Assembly (NCBI GenBank): GCA_001600635.1
Contig: BCKL01000005.1
Coordinates: 951,220 to 1,015,219 of the forward strand
Origin: Leucosporidium creatinivorum
Taxonomy: Eukaryota > Basidiomycota > Microbotryomycetes > Leucosporidiales > Leucosporidiaceae
Length of the DNA: 64,000 bases
Direction of reading: 5' to 3'
Made by a program: the position numbers and the translations under genes. The notes under the pieces were generated by a model that ran no database searches, was not told the origin of the DNA, and was given only the letters and a program-made list of their open reading frames with translations. Of the stretch, positions 48,576 through 59,173 are shown in pieces (position 1 is the stretch's first letter; each line of letters begins with the position of its first letter).

Positions 48576-49149
48576 ACAAGGGAAACCAAGTTTTAGGCCG
48601 CTTCAAAATTTTTAGCAGGTTGGGGAAGAGTAGCCTCCGCTTGCCTGTACCATTTCCTTGTAGTTGAAGGGGGGTAAACCCGTATTCTCTAGCCATCGAC
48701 TGAGCCGAACCAGCGCAAAGGGAGCGCCGAACTGAGGTCTGAGAGCTATTGAGCTGCAACGGGGCGCTTTGCTAGCTGTTCGAGGTGTCTCGAGCTTCGC
48801 AGAGCAGGTCTATCGCAAACAGAGATTATACGCCCCAGGTCGACCGCTCTTCGGACGAGAGGCCTGCGAAGCGCGAGCGTGAGCGTCCAAAGGACTGCAG
48901 GGCGCTCTCCAGCGTTGTAGTGAGCTCTAGCAGCGGCCAGCGATCGAATTCATGTATTGAAATCACTTTCCGAGTGACTTGCAAAATCGGCCGTCTCCTG
49001 CTCGCTCTCGACTCAGTACTCAGTCTCCCCTTTCGCTCCCTCCGCTCCCTCGTCTCGTCGTCTCAACCTCTCGCGCACACCCCCCCGCGAGTTGTACCGC
49101 ACCGCTTGGATCCCCTTCTAGCCGCTTTCAAATTACCTCTACTACTAAA
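48576..49149. other. Intergenic, KH protein 3' end to SNF2 promoter
   Basis: About 570 bp, no gene seen. CT-rich leader at 48995-49110, with a poly-C stretch near 49081, precedes the SNF2 ATG. Confidence 0.4.
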
Positions 49150-52100
49150 ATGGCCGACCTCAGCCAACAACTCAAGCGTCCCTTCGACGCACTTTCGCCC
49201 TCGTCGTCGATCGAAAGCGGCGAGGGGACCACCAGTGCCTTCGCTACGGGCACCAGCACCGCAGCTACCTCGGCCGCTCCTACCCCTTCCTACCAACCTG
49301 GTCCCGCTGCACCCGTCCAGCAGGCCAACAAGAAGCTCAAGTTGAGGTTTGGCGCTTCTGTCAAGGACGCGACGGGAGCCAGTGGAGACAAGCAGGAGCT
49401 GGATAGGAGGAAGGACGCCTTCTTGTAAGTCTATACTACCCTCTAGCAATATTTTCATCTCTTTTCAACCATTCTCGATGCTCTTGGAATCGAGCGCGGA
49501 GCTGCTCGCTCGCGTTGATGCGGTGCGATGAGCTGCAGCGGTGCATAAGGGACGTGGCTGACTCTTTGCCTCGATGTACAACAGCCGTGCGCATGCTCGC
49601 GAGTACCTTGGAGTTCTCCCCGAAAAGAACTACATCGCTTCCCTCCTCAAGGGCTTGCCCAAGAACGCCGTCCACCGCGAGGCCGTGCCCTACAAGAGGC
49701 TCACTCAGCCCAAGACGATCCAGGGAGGTACGATGAAGGACTACCAGCTCACCGGACTCTCCTTCCTCGCTTGGAACTTCGAGAATGGCCAGAACTGCAT
49801 CCTCGCCGACGAGTGAGTGGCCTTCGTCCTCGGCTCTCCTCCACGTCGCTGACAGCAGCTTCACATAGGATGGGACTCGGAAAGACTCTCCAGACCCTCT
49901 CCCTCATCGCCTACCTCCACGAGACGCACGGCGTCAAGGGCCCTCACCTTCTCATCTGCCCACTCTCGGTCCTCGGCGCTTGGATGACTGTGGGTCGCTC
50001 TCTCGTCGCGCGGCGCCGAAGAGATCTCTGACCCTCCTTGTACTCTCACCGCTCGCAGGAGATCAACCGCTGGCTTCCCGCCCACAAGGCGCTTCGCTTC
50101 CACGGACCTCAGAACGAGCGTGCCCGTCTCAAGGGCGAGGTCGCCAACCAGCACCCCGATCTTGTCGTGACTACTTACGAGGCTTACACTGCCGAGTCTT
50201 CGTGGTTCAAGCACCGTCGCTGGGGCCTGTGTGTGCTTGACGAGGGGTAAGTCTCGGCGCTCGGTCGACCCTCTCTGCTGCTCGGTGCTGACGCTGCTGC
50301 GCCAACCAGACACAAGATCAAGAACCACGAGTCGAACGCCGCTCAGGCGCTGCACGGTATCGGAGCTCAGATGCGTATCATCCTCAGTGGAACACCGCTG
50401 CAGAACAACCTCATGGAGCGTGCGTGCTCACCTTCTGCTCCTCGCTGGAGGCCGTCGCGCTGACCACGTCCTGCGAAATACAGTTTGGGCTCTTCTCCAC
50501 TTCCTCGCACCTCAGATCTTCACTCCCGCCACCCTCCGCCCTTTCAAGGACTCCTTCAACCTCGCCGCCGGACTCTACGACCAGGTCTTTCTCAAGAAGA
50601 GTCAGACCCTTCTCGAGCTCATCATGCTCAGGAGGACGAAGGAGGGTGTTAGGGCCGAGCTCAGCGTTCCTCCTCGCGAGGAGATGACCCGTGAGTGACT
50701 CAGACGTCCGCTCGCTCGCTTTCGAACGCTCGGCTAACTTGCCCGTCTCCCATCACACAGTCTACGTCCCTCTCTCCCCCGCTCAGCGTTTCTGGTACAA
50801 ACGTCTCCTTACTCGCGCCGACACCGTCACCCTCGGAGAGATCTTCAACGCCGACTTCAAGAACCCGGGTGGGGGAGCAAGGGGTCGCAAGCCTAAAGCG
50901 CTCAAGACCGAGGCCGAGATTCTCGAAGAGGAGGGAGAGGTCGGCGTGAGGGAGCACATCGAGAAGGCAATGGCTGCTTCGAAGGCGGGAGATGGCAACG
51001 CTTGGATGAAGATGATGAACCTGTGAGCTCGGCCGCTACCCGTCTCGTGAGTGACCGCTGACGTCGTCTACACCTAATCCACAGGCTCATGCAGCTTCGC
51101 AAGTGCTGCAACCACCCTTACCTCCTCCCCAACGCCGAGTCGGAGCCCTTCGAGGTCGCCGAACACCTCGTCGCCGCCTCGAGCAAGCTCGTCCTCCTCG
51201 ACAAGCTCCTCGCCGACATCCTCCCTAAGGGTGAGAAGGTCCTCATCTTCTCTGGCTTCACCCGCATGCTCGACATCCTCGAGGACTTTATGCAGCTCAG
51301 GAGCTTCAAGTGTGAGTGACTCATTGAGTGCCGCCCGAGACGACGACCGAAAGCTGATCTCTCGCCTCTCTCGAACAGACGCTCGTCTCGACGGATCCAC
51401 CTCCCGACCTCGTCGCGCCCTCGACATCAAGCTCTTCCAGCAGAACAACTCGCCCTACCAGATCTTCCTCATCTCCACTCGCGCCGGAGGACTCGGCATC
51501 AACCTCACCGCCGCCACCACCGTCGTCCTCGTCGATCAGGATTGGAACCCCCAGGTCGACATCCAGGCCATCTCGCGTGCTCACCGTATCGGTCAGACCA
51601 AGACCGTGCAGGTCTACCGTCTCGTGTGCCAGGACTCGGTTGAGGAGCAGGCTCTTACGAGGCTGAGGAAAAAGCTCTACCTCTCGTAAGTCTCGCCTCT
51701 CTTAAGTGTCGCGAGCTGCGCTGACGCTTGATCACCTACAGTGCCAAGGTCATGGGTAACATGAAGAACGCCGCCGACCGCCCTGCTGATGAGGAGGCTG
51801 GCGGCGAGCCTGCCAACGAGACCGAGCAGACCGAGGATGATGCGCCTAGGATGACCCGTGGAGGTACGTCGCCTCGTTGCCATGACCTCTGTGTCGCCGC
51901 TTACAGCTGCTTTGCCTACAGAACTCGCTTCGATCCTTCGCGGTGGAGCCTCTGCTCTCGCCAAGTGGGGCAGCGAGGAGGGAACCGACGCCTTCACCGA
52001 GTTCCGCGAGGCGACCTTCACCGAACTCAGGGAACGTGGCAAGGAGCGTGACGAGAAGAAGGAGGTGGGCATCAAGGCCGACATCGGCGAGGCTCTGTCT

Positions 52101-53366
52101 GAGGAGGAGAAGCGCCAGCTCGAGAAGGAGGAGGAGGAGGCCGAGAAGCTCCTGCTGCAGGGTCGCGAGGCTGTTCAGTCGAGGAAGTTCGAGGGCGCTA
52201 CCTACAAGGCTTCGAACGCTGAGATCCGCAATGGTGTGCTGCCTCGATGCCTCGCCGCCCGCTGGTCGCTGACCTCGTCGCTTCTCTTCTCTCGCAGAGT
52301 GGAACGCCACCCTCGCTCGCGCCGCCAACTCGCGCACCGTCATGATCGATGGCCACGCCGTTATGAAGGACACCATTGTACGCTCGCTCGTCAGTTTCCG
52401 TCGAGCTCGGTGCTGACCTTCTCCTTCATCTTCTTCAGTCGTGTGGATCGTGGGAGGCCGTCAAGACGATCACTTCCGACCCCAACGCCGTCAAGAAGCT
52501 CGCCAACACCAAGAAGCAGCGTAGGAAGTTCGACCACGAGGACGTGAGTCCGAGCCGCGAGCGCTTCCGCCGACATCGACTGACCCTCTTCCACGCTCTC
52601 GCAGTTCTGCATGGTCTGCAAGGACGGAGGAGACGTCTACCAGTGCGCTTCGTGCCCTCGCTCGTGCCACGGCCCTTGCAGTGGCTATACCGAAGCCGAG
52701 CTCGGCGCCATGATGTACGCCGCTCTTTCGGTCTCGCTTCTCTTCCCCTCGCTGATCTTGCTTCGTTTTCAGGTCCTGGTACTGCGTCCAGCACTCGTGT
52801 ACTTCGTGCCACCGTTCGACGCAAGAGAGCGGAGGACTTCTCTTCCGGTGCGTTTACCCTCCTTCCGATCTGCACGAGCTTCGCTCCGGCTTTGCTTGCG
52901 CACAATCGCTGTTCTGCTCGAGCTTGCACTAATCGTGCTCTCCACCCAGCTGCCAAACCTGCACGAGCTCCTTCTGCGAGGACTGCCTTCCTCCGTACGC
53001 TCGCTCTCCCCCGTCTCGCAATCGCTCCGACGCTCACCCTTTGCTCTTATCACAGTGACGACATCGAGGCTGTCGGCGACGTTCTCCCCGAGTTTGCTGT
53101 TCTCGTACGTCGTCCTTTGCGCTCGGCGCCGGCTAGTCGCTCACTCCTCTCGCTTTGACAGGGCTGTGGCAAGCGCACGCAAGCCTACTTCATGTGAGTA
53201 GCTGCCTCGACCTCTTCTACTGAGTGCATGGCTGACTCTCCCGTCTTACAGTCGCTGTAACGAGTGCGTGGAGCTGTTTCAGACGGAGCCCGACCTTCGC
53301 AAGCGCTTCGAGGAGGAGCAGGCCGAGACGGCGGCCAAGCTCAAGGAGATGGGTATCGAGCTCTGA
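49150..53366 (+). CDS. SNF2-family chromatin remodelling ATPase with C-terminal PHD-type finger
   Basis: ATP-driven nucleosome remodeller, nuclear. After a disordered N-terminus, a pre-helicase segment ([20 protein letters not shown]) leads to the ATPase: [38 protein letters not shown] (motif I), [20 protein letters not shown] (motif II, DEGH), [20 protein letters not shown] (III). Lobe 2 has [57 protein letters not shown] (V) and [20 protein letters not shown] (VI). Coiled Glu/Lys-rich linkers follow, then a Cys/His cluster: [46 protein letters not shown]...[12 protein letters not shown] and CNECVELF. This looks like a PHD or extended PHD module. The ATPase resembles ISWI/LSH-type enzymes, but no HAND-SANT-SLIDE is visible, so the subfamily is uncertain. 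About 15 introns; a further intron may lie in the 3' UTR (GTGAGT at 53368). Confidence 0.9.
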
Positions 53367-53590
53367 GGTGAGTTGATGGCCCTCCTTGCTCTTCCCCGCT
53401 CGTATGTATGCTCATCTTTGCCGACCTCTGCAGCTGCTGTCGCTCGAGATGCAGAACTCGCTTGGGAGGAGTAGGAACGGGCGCGTACGGTTTGGCGTAC
53501 GTTTGGTTATGCCCGATTAGCTTTGAAAGTGCCATAGATTTACCCACAAGCTGGCCTGTTCGCCGAGAGCAGACGGTCGAACGGAGACAT

Positions 53591-54130
53591 GGTGAGAGAG
53601 TCTAGGGAGGGCAAGTGCTTGGTGCTGTACTTGACTGGGCGACGGAGGGTGCTGTGCTAGACCTAGACGTTCGATTGGAGCTTAGGGCTGTAGGCGACCG
53701 AATTCGAATAGCAGACGAGGTGAAAGAGTGGAAGGGGAAGGAGGGGTCGAGCCGCTGTGCGAGAGAGGCGAATCGCTGGTCACCCCTTTCCTCGGTCTGA
53801 GTCTCGGTGAGATCTAGAGGGGTTTGGAAGTCATTCATCACCTTTCATCTATCTCTCGCGCTGCTGTGGGTCTTCACAACCGCTCGGGGTCGCAGCAGCT
53901 CGGCGCTGTCTTCTCGACCGATCTCGGGTTCTGGATTGTCTGAGAAGTCACACTTGCTGCAGCGTGACGGAGAGAAGCCTTCAAGAGGTTATCGCACCTG
54001 CTTGGAATTCTAATGCATACTTTAAGTCAACTTTGGCCGTCGAGATGGGTTCGGCGAGAAGAGGATCAGCTCGAGAACTCCTCCTTCTTGGCTACGGTGA
54101 AGGCTGGGGAGGGCTACTGGCTTGTATCGT
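53591..54130 (-). promoter_or_regulatory. Duplicated coronin upstream region, facing the SNF2 3' end
   Basis: Reverse complement matches 26160-26690, including the pyrimidine-rich leader and the ACCATGTCTC start context. It points left, into the 3' part of the SNF2 gene (stop at 53366). If active it would drive an antisense or short orphan transcript; the frame after its ATG closes after about 13 codons. Confidence 0.5.
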
Positions 54131-54374
54131 TTACTAGTAATGCCTTGGTCTGCTGTGGGCATGCCTGCTCAACTATCGGTGTACGTCTCGGAGCAGGAAG
54201 TTGAGCGCTGATTCGACCGAGCTGGGCGGGGAGCTCAAAACCTTGAAAAGCTGCAGCAAGTTACAGTGCGCTATATCTTGCTTCAAGGTGCATTTGAGAG
54301 GTTGTGGTGCATGCCAATCGACTCTGGGATTGCAAACCCGTTAGATTGACCATGTTGGTCAACGCACGAGCGCG

Positions 54375-54458
54375 GCCTCCTTGGCTCAGTGGCAAGGCGT
54401 GCCACTCGTATTTCTGCACGATATGGCAAGATCGGGTGTTCGATTCACCCAGGAGGCA
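54375..54458 (+). tRNA. tRNA-Thr (CGU anticodon) with 12-nt intron, segment B copy
   Basis: Same architecture as the segment A copy: acceptor GCCTCCT/AGGAGGC, anticodon loop CTCGTA, 12-nt intron, T arm GGGTG-TTCGATT-CACCC, 84 nt. It differs by T to C in the D loop (GTGGCAAGG instead of GTGGTAAGG) and by one base in the intron (TTTCTGCACGAT instead of TTTCGGCACGAT). All stems remain paired, so it looks functional. Confidence 0.9.
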
Positions 54459-55117
54459 TCTTTTTGCACACAGACCTTCAGAGCAGTTTCTAGCATCTCT
54501 TTTTGCCTCCCCCCAGGCTCGGCGATGTTCAGGAGGCCTGTGGAGCGGTCCCAGGTCACCTGGAGCAGAGCACGAGGTTCTGCTGATGTCACACAGCTGC
54601 AGTGGAGTGCGCTGTAGTCAGGTAGTGAAGTTGAGCAGGGCAGACGGAGAGACGGAGCGCAGAGCGGCCGCAAGAGTATAGAACTGGATACTCGGCGCCG
54701 AGTTGGTCTCCTCGACGACCTCGAGAGTTGCCTGCGCCCATCCGCATCCCTACAAAATGGAGGGGCTGCTATTCTGTAGCATGGCAAGCACTGATGTGAA
54801 GCTCGAACCGACCGAAGTGCCGCGCTCGTTGCCTGGCTCGGCGATGAGGAGCGAGCGAGTTCAGGCTACCTACCCCTTGTAGTCGCGTGTAAGAGACTTT
54901 AGACAGCTTCTGCGTACGTTCAAATACAACGCAGCCAAGTAGCCAGAGTGGCAGTAGGGGATATGCGAGAGGATGCGAGCAGGCAGAGGCTACTGCAAAT
55001 GCTCGGGCCGGACTCGGCACCGAGCCTTTGCCATTCTCGAGACCCTTTCGAGTTTTTTGAGTGCGTCGCAACAGACTATCGACTTCGGTCCAGGTTACAG
55101 GCGGCATGTACAGACGA

Positions 55118-55222
55118 CTAGTACTTGGCCTTTTTGTGACTACTGCTGCCTCCCACCTTGTCCCCCGCCCTCTTCCCCTTCTCGCTCTTGATCCTGCTGA
55201 TCCCAGAACAGCTTCTGCAACT
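55118..55222 (-). pseudogene. Short remnant of TAF2 C-terminal tail
   Basis: The minus strand reads SRIKSEKGKRAGDKVGG and SSSHKKAKY-stop, matching the last ~35 residues of TAF2 with small deletions. The bromodomain part seen in segment A is missing. The 3' flank (55000-55117) matches the native TAF2 3' flank. Confidence 0.75.
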
Positions 55223-55240
55223 TGTATCAGGTCGCGTGGC

Positions 55241-55556
55241 GCACAATTCAGACGATTGTGTAATGTACTCCCGGAGACGGGCTCTCAGTGACCTGCCTCA
55301 AAATGCGAGGCCTCTCCCGCCATCGCCGAACTTGCCGAACTTTGGTCGTTCTCGGTCCAAATCGACTCGGGGGTCCTCGGGGTTGTTTGGGCCAGACAGA
55401 CTAACCTTTTTAGCATCATCCGAAAGGCCCGCAAGTCGCTACAGAAGCCGTAAAACCCCGTTTCGGCCCGTTTGGTCGAAAAAACTCGGGCGAAAACCGG
55501 AGAGGCGGTCTGCGCACTGTGGGACTGACCCAAGGCGACTTTTTGCAAAATTCAAA
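55241..55556. other. Spacer between segment B and tRNA-Tyr
   Basis: About 315 bp, no gene seen. It includes A/T-richer strings just before the tRNA. Confidence 0.4.
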
Positions 55557-55644
55557 CCCTTCTTAGCTCAGCTGGAAGAGCGCAAGACTGTAATGGTATC
55601 AACGTCTCATCTTGAGGCCCGCGGTTCGATCCCGCGAGAGGGGA
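55557..55644 (+). tRNA. tRNA-Tyr (GUA anticodon) with 15-nt intron
   Basis: Acceptor CCCTTCT pairs with AGAGGGG (one G-U), discriminator A. The D arm is GCTC-AGCTGGAA-GAGC. Anticodon stem CAAGA/TCTTG has loop CTGTAA followed by a 15-nt insert (TGGTATCAACGTCTC) and A. The T arm is CGCGG-TTCGATC-CCGCG. Anticodon GTA is tyrosine, and eukaryotic tRNA-Tyr genes carry an intron at this position. A T-rich run follows at about 55668-55720 and could serve Pol III termination. Confidence 0.95.
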
Positions 55645-57527
55645 GGTTGTCAAATACTCGTTCTTCGAGTTTTTTCTTTCTTTTTGCTGCTCGGCGAGGG
55701 TTCACCTCGCCTTTTTTTTTGCCCCCAACGACACTCAAGGCTTCGCGGAGCCTGGCGCCTCTTACTTGTCGGTGATGTCTGTACCACTTTGCGCCATCAA
55801 CTTACACCTACCTTACAGGCACATCACATCAGCGAGTGGGGAGACCAAACTCGGCGATGACTTCCTCCTAGCAGTCCATGACCTGAGAATTTCGGACAGC
55901 CGTCTTGAACAGTTCCAAGTGCGACTAGTGTTACACTGAAGACCCTTGCTACTCAGGTGGGCCCAGGATTGGGGTGAATCGGGCAGGCCAGCCGAACGCC
56001 GAGGCCAGTCGGTCCGATCCCACGCCTCGTCCTCGGGCCATCTCCTGCTAATCAACTGTCCTCTATCAACCTCAACCAGTCGCCTAACAGGACCGCCAGC
56101 GAAGCGCTCCCCTGAAATCCACCAGTCGCCTTGACTGTACTGCTTCTCCCCTTCCGCTTCGGCCGGCCTCGACCCTCCCTTACCTTTGACTTCATTCATT
56201 CCGCTGTTTAGCATGCGCCGTACTACTGCAAAGGGAACTGGCACCTCATCTCTGCTGCTGCAAGCCGAACCGACGCCCGAGGCCGGGAGCTCGGCTCAGT
56301 GCTCGGCGATGATACCCTGACATCTAGATTGTCCGCAGGTCTTTCTACCCTCAATCTGTGTTGAAGACAGGCCCTGTAGAACTCAGCTCTACGTTTCCTG
56401 TTCTGGTACAGAAGTACGGAAATTAACGTGCACCCCACACCCCACCTCCACGGACTTGATTGCTCAGCTCCACGAGCCCAACTCTCTCCTTCCTCCCTTT
56501 CGCTGCTCTCCTCGACGTGACTTTTCGACTCGCCGAGCTGGCTATACTACTCTTACGGTGGTACAGGCTGCTCCCTGGAGGCCGCTCACACCTTCCTACA
56601 TGCACTCGCTGTTCAACTGCACGTCTCGAGCTCGCCGCAGACTCTCTCGCTCTCTCCACGCCGATTCGCCTAGACGGGGACTACAGCATCCTCTAGGCAG
56701 CCGAGTCTGTTGCACCAAGCTGCTTCTATAGTGAAGGAGAGGTGAGTGGCTCCCCTCCAGCTTCAGTGGCCGTCCTGCGCTCAACTCAGGCGGGGCGTAG
56801 AGCAGGGAGAAGAGCAGGGAAGGGCTCGAGCAGCCAGAGCTGACCCCCTTCTCCAATTTGTGTCCATCAGGCTGCAAGACGCCCCATAATTTCGCTGCTG
56901 CCGAGGTGCGCTGCCGCTCGTCTCGAACTTCGGCCGTCCAAGTCGTCTGCTAACCTTGATTCGCTTCTTCGCCTGCAGCAGACTGCTCGATCAAGTTCCA
57001 TATCCGCTCTCGGTGCTCACGCGCAGGCGTCTACTCGCTGATGCAGAGGCTGTCCAACTCGGCGCCGCCTCTCCTCCCCGGTCGGCTTGCCCAGGTGGGC
57101 GAGCGTTAGACCGTGTTGCAAGACAGCCAGGTATCATGCTACCCCATCACTCCCCCCCTTCTTCGCCCCGGTCACAGCTCCTCCTGTCTCCCCTCGATTC
57201 TCGCTGTAGACGAAGCTCGGTTCAAGAAGCTCTCGTTGGGAGCGCCATCAAGGTAGGGTTTGGTCACACTCCTCGCGCTCCAGTCGTACTCAGCTGATGC
57301 TTTTCCTTCTCGTGCCCCTACTTCTCACCTCTGCAGCCCCGGACTAGGCAACTCTCGGCGCTCCTGCTCACCCTTCGCCTGGTCTCGGTGCTGCTACATG
57401 CCACCCTCCCATGGGGACGCATCTCGCCTCTGATGTGTCTATCGTCCCTTCTGGTGAGATCTCGCTCCCTTGTGCTTCTCCCGACTACTCGCTCACCCCC
57501 ACCTCTCCATCTCGCCGAACGCAAGTC
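55645..57527. other. Largely non-coding region with one weak ORF
   Basis: About 1.9 kb. No family-level similarity is recognised. An uninterrupted minus-strand frame at 56244-55813 encodes 143 residues (QGDWWISGERFAGGPVRRL... DEAWDRTDWPRRSAGLPD). Its codon pattern is not implausible, but nothing supports expression. Scattered CAG acceptor-like and GCTGAC-like strings (for example 56848, 57146) suggest there may be exons of an unrecognised gene. Confidence 0.3.
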
Positions 57528-58368
57528 ATGGCGGACTCATCGTCCAGATCCCTCGAAAGAGCCACTTCGCTGCTGCAGGCGCTTGTCGCGCGCCGCAAGA
57601 GACCAACTACGCCCAACATCGCTGCAGACAGTGGCGGATGGCAGTACCTCGACTGTTTCGTCACCGAGGAGACCGCCGCTGAGTGGATTCGCTCGGCTCG
57701 CGGCGACGAGTCGTCGTTTTGAGGCTTGGTCTTTGATCTCGAATCAGAGTGAGTCATGCTGTTGCTTCCCCGCGAGCACTGCCACTGACCGTCTTCCTTT
57801 CTTCCCGCCTTGCTCGCATCTCCCTTGTCGCTACTCGCTCACTTCCCCCAAACTCGCGTCATCGTTCAAATACTCCCTCTTCCCCAATTGAACTCGACTA
57901 GGTCTACCATCGATGGTCGCTTGCTCAACGCGAGCTCGTGCTAAGCCTTCCCTACCGACCCTCGCCCCGACTCGGTCGCTGCTTCGCCAACCTCTGCGCC
58001 GAGAAAAGCTTCAATCACTCGGTGCTCTCCATCAGGGAATACAGGTGAGCTACAGCCTTCCTCCTTTCCCGACTACTCCTGCTGATGAGGATTGCTGATG
58101 CCCTCTCCTCGGCGCAGACGGTCACTGAATCTAGGTCGGTGGAGGCGCCNCAGCGCATCCTACGAAGCCGCTGACCCTTCCTCGGCTCGACAGAGAGCCC
58201 TCTTGCTCCTGCTACTACTGCATCAACTTCGAGGAGCCTCACTCATCCCCTCTCCTTCCCTCTTTTCCTTTGCCATCGCCATCGCCATCGCTCCTCGTCT
58301 TCTCGGTCGTCCCTCCCCGTCCTCGACTACACCCACGCCTCAATATCAGCTATGCTCTACGTCCGTAG
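57528..58368 (+). pseudogene. Candidate broken or unrecognised spliced gene
   Basis: From an ATG at 57528 a frame reads SLERATSLLQALVARRKRPT, then GWQYLDCFVTEETAAEWIRS, and hits TGA directly before GLVFDLESE. A GTGAGT donor follows at about 57749, with a possible acceptor at 57901. The next open stretch reads LAQRELVLSLPYRPSPRLGR and ends at another GTGAGC donor. A possible last exon contains PSCSCYYCINFEEPHSSPL. The pattern of donor and acceptor sites suggests a real gene, but the in-frame TGA at 57720 breaks it. Its 3' third lies within the inverted repeat (58055-58798) and is therefore present again at 63690-64000. Function unknown; this could be misread. Confidence 0.3.
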
Positions 58369-58798
58369 TGCCCTCCCTTGGACTCGAGCCCCTCCTTCAA
58401 GGCGAGCGTTGCCTACGCTTCTCGGCGTTCGATCTTCACATGGACCACGGCTCCGATTGGGAGCCTTGCGCGAGGGATGCATGTAGTGGGGATGGTGGTA
58501 TAGGGTGAGGACCTTCCCCTCGAGGCTACGGAGCTCGCTTGGAGGGAGCTGTTGTGGGGTAGATGGGTCTTGGAGTAAGAAGAGACGACGGTGAGGCGAG
58601 AGAATGGGCGTCACGAGCGATGTACTTCTCCTTCGATGAGGGGTGGCATTCGAATTAGATGCACAAGCTCAAATGTGCTGCTACATACTGCAAGACGGCT
58701 TTCTGCATTGCTTGGGCGTGATTCTCGGCGCAGAGAGAGAGAGCGGGCGGAGAGAGCGAGCGAGCGAGCTGTAGGCGGGGAGCAGACATCTCGCGAGT
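58055..58798 (+). repeat. Left arm of near-perfect inverted repeat (at least 744 bp)
   Basis: Reverse complement of 63257-64000, with every paired coordinate summing to 122,055 and no mismatch noticed except one ambiguous n at 58150 (T in the partner). The inner edge is sharp: after TCGCGAGT the two sides diverge. The outer edge is not seen because the right arm runs off the window. Confidence 0.97.
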
Positions 58799-59173
58799 GC
58801 TGTGTAGTACTACTCGGACCGCCACAGTCTCCTGCTACTCTACAACAATGTGGGTCATCACAACTCTCGAGCCCTCTCGCGGCGAACGGCCTCCTGAGGC
58901 GAAGCGCCCATGGCTTCTTGCTTTCCTCCCTCGTTGCTCGCCCGTCTCGCTCTCTCGTCTCCGGCTCGACTACTACTCTATAGCACCGGCGGACTCCCTC
59001 CGGCGCTCGCATTCGCCCTCGGTCACGCACTACCCCTCTCGATTCTCCCCTCTCGCTCCCTTCACCGCTACGAAAGTGAGTCTTAGTCGCGAAGGCGGAC
59101 TAGCTGACGGCGGAGAGCTTGCGGAGCTCTGTAGACACGAATGCTGACCGTTATTACTTTTCTAGAGGCCGCC

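Larger units (their letters stand above)
53588..55240 (-). repeat. Segment B of the inverted segmental duplication
   Basis: Reverse-complement counterpart of 24855-26700. It holds a copy of the coronin upstream region ending in an ATGTCTC start (minus strand, ATG at 53590), a tRNA-Thr copy (plus), a spacer with recognisable but diverged sequence, and a shorter remnant of the TAF2 tail (55118-55222). After the ATG the resemblance to coronin coding sequence fades within about 20 bases. Segment B is more diverged around the TAF2 tail than segment A. Confidence 0.88.

Noticed and set aside
55813-56244. 143-codon minus-strand ORF as a real gene
   Set aside because: No recognised motif, homology or clear promoter/splice context. 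Mentioned in the regional note only.
57600-57760. 3'-5' exonuclease domain (FDLESE resembling a GFDxE motif)
   Set aside because: Only a few residues resemble the motif, an in-frame TGA precedes them, and the following exon shows no further exonuclease motifs.
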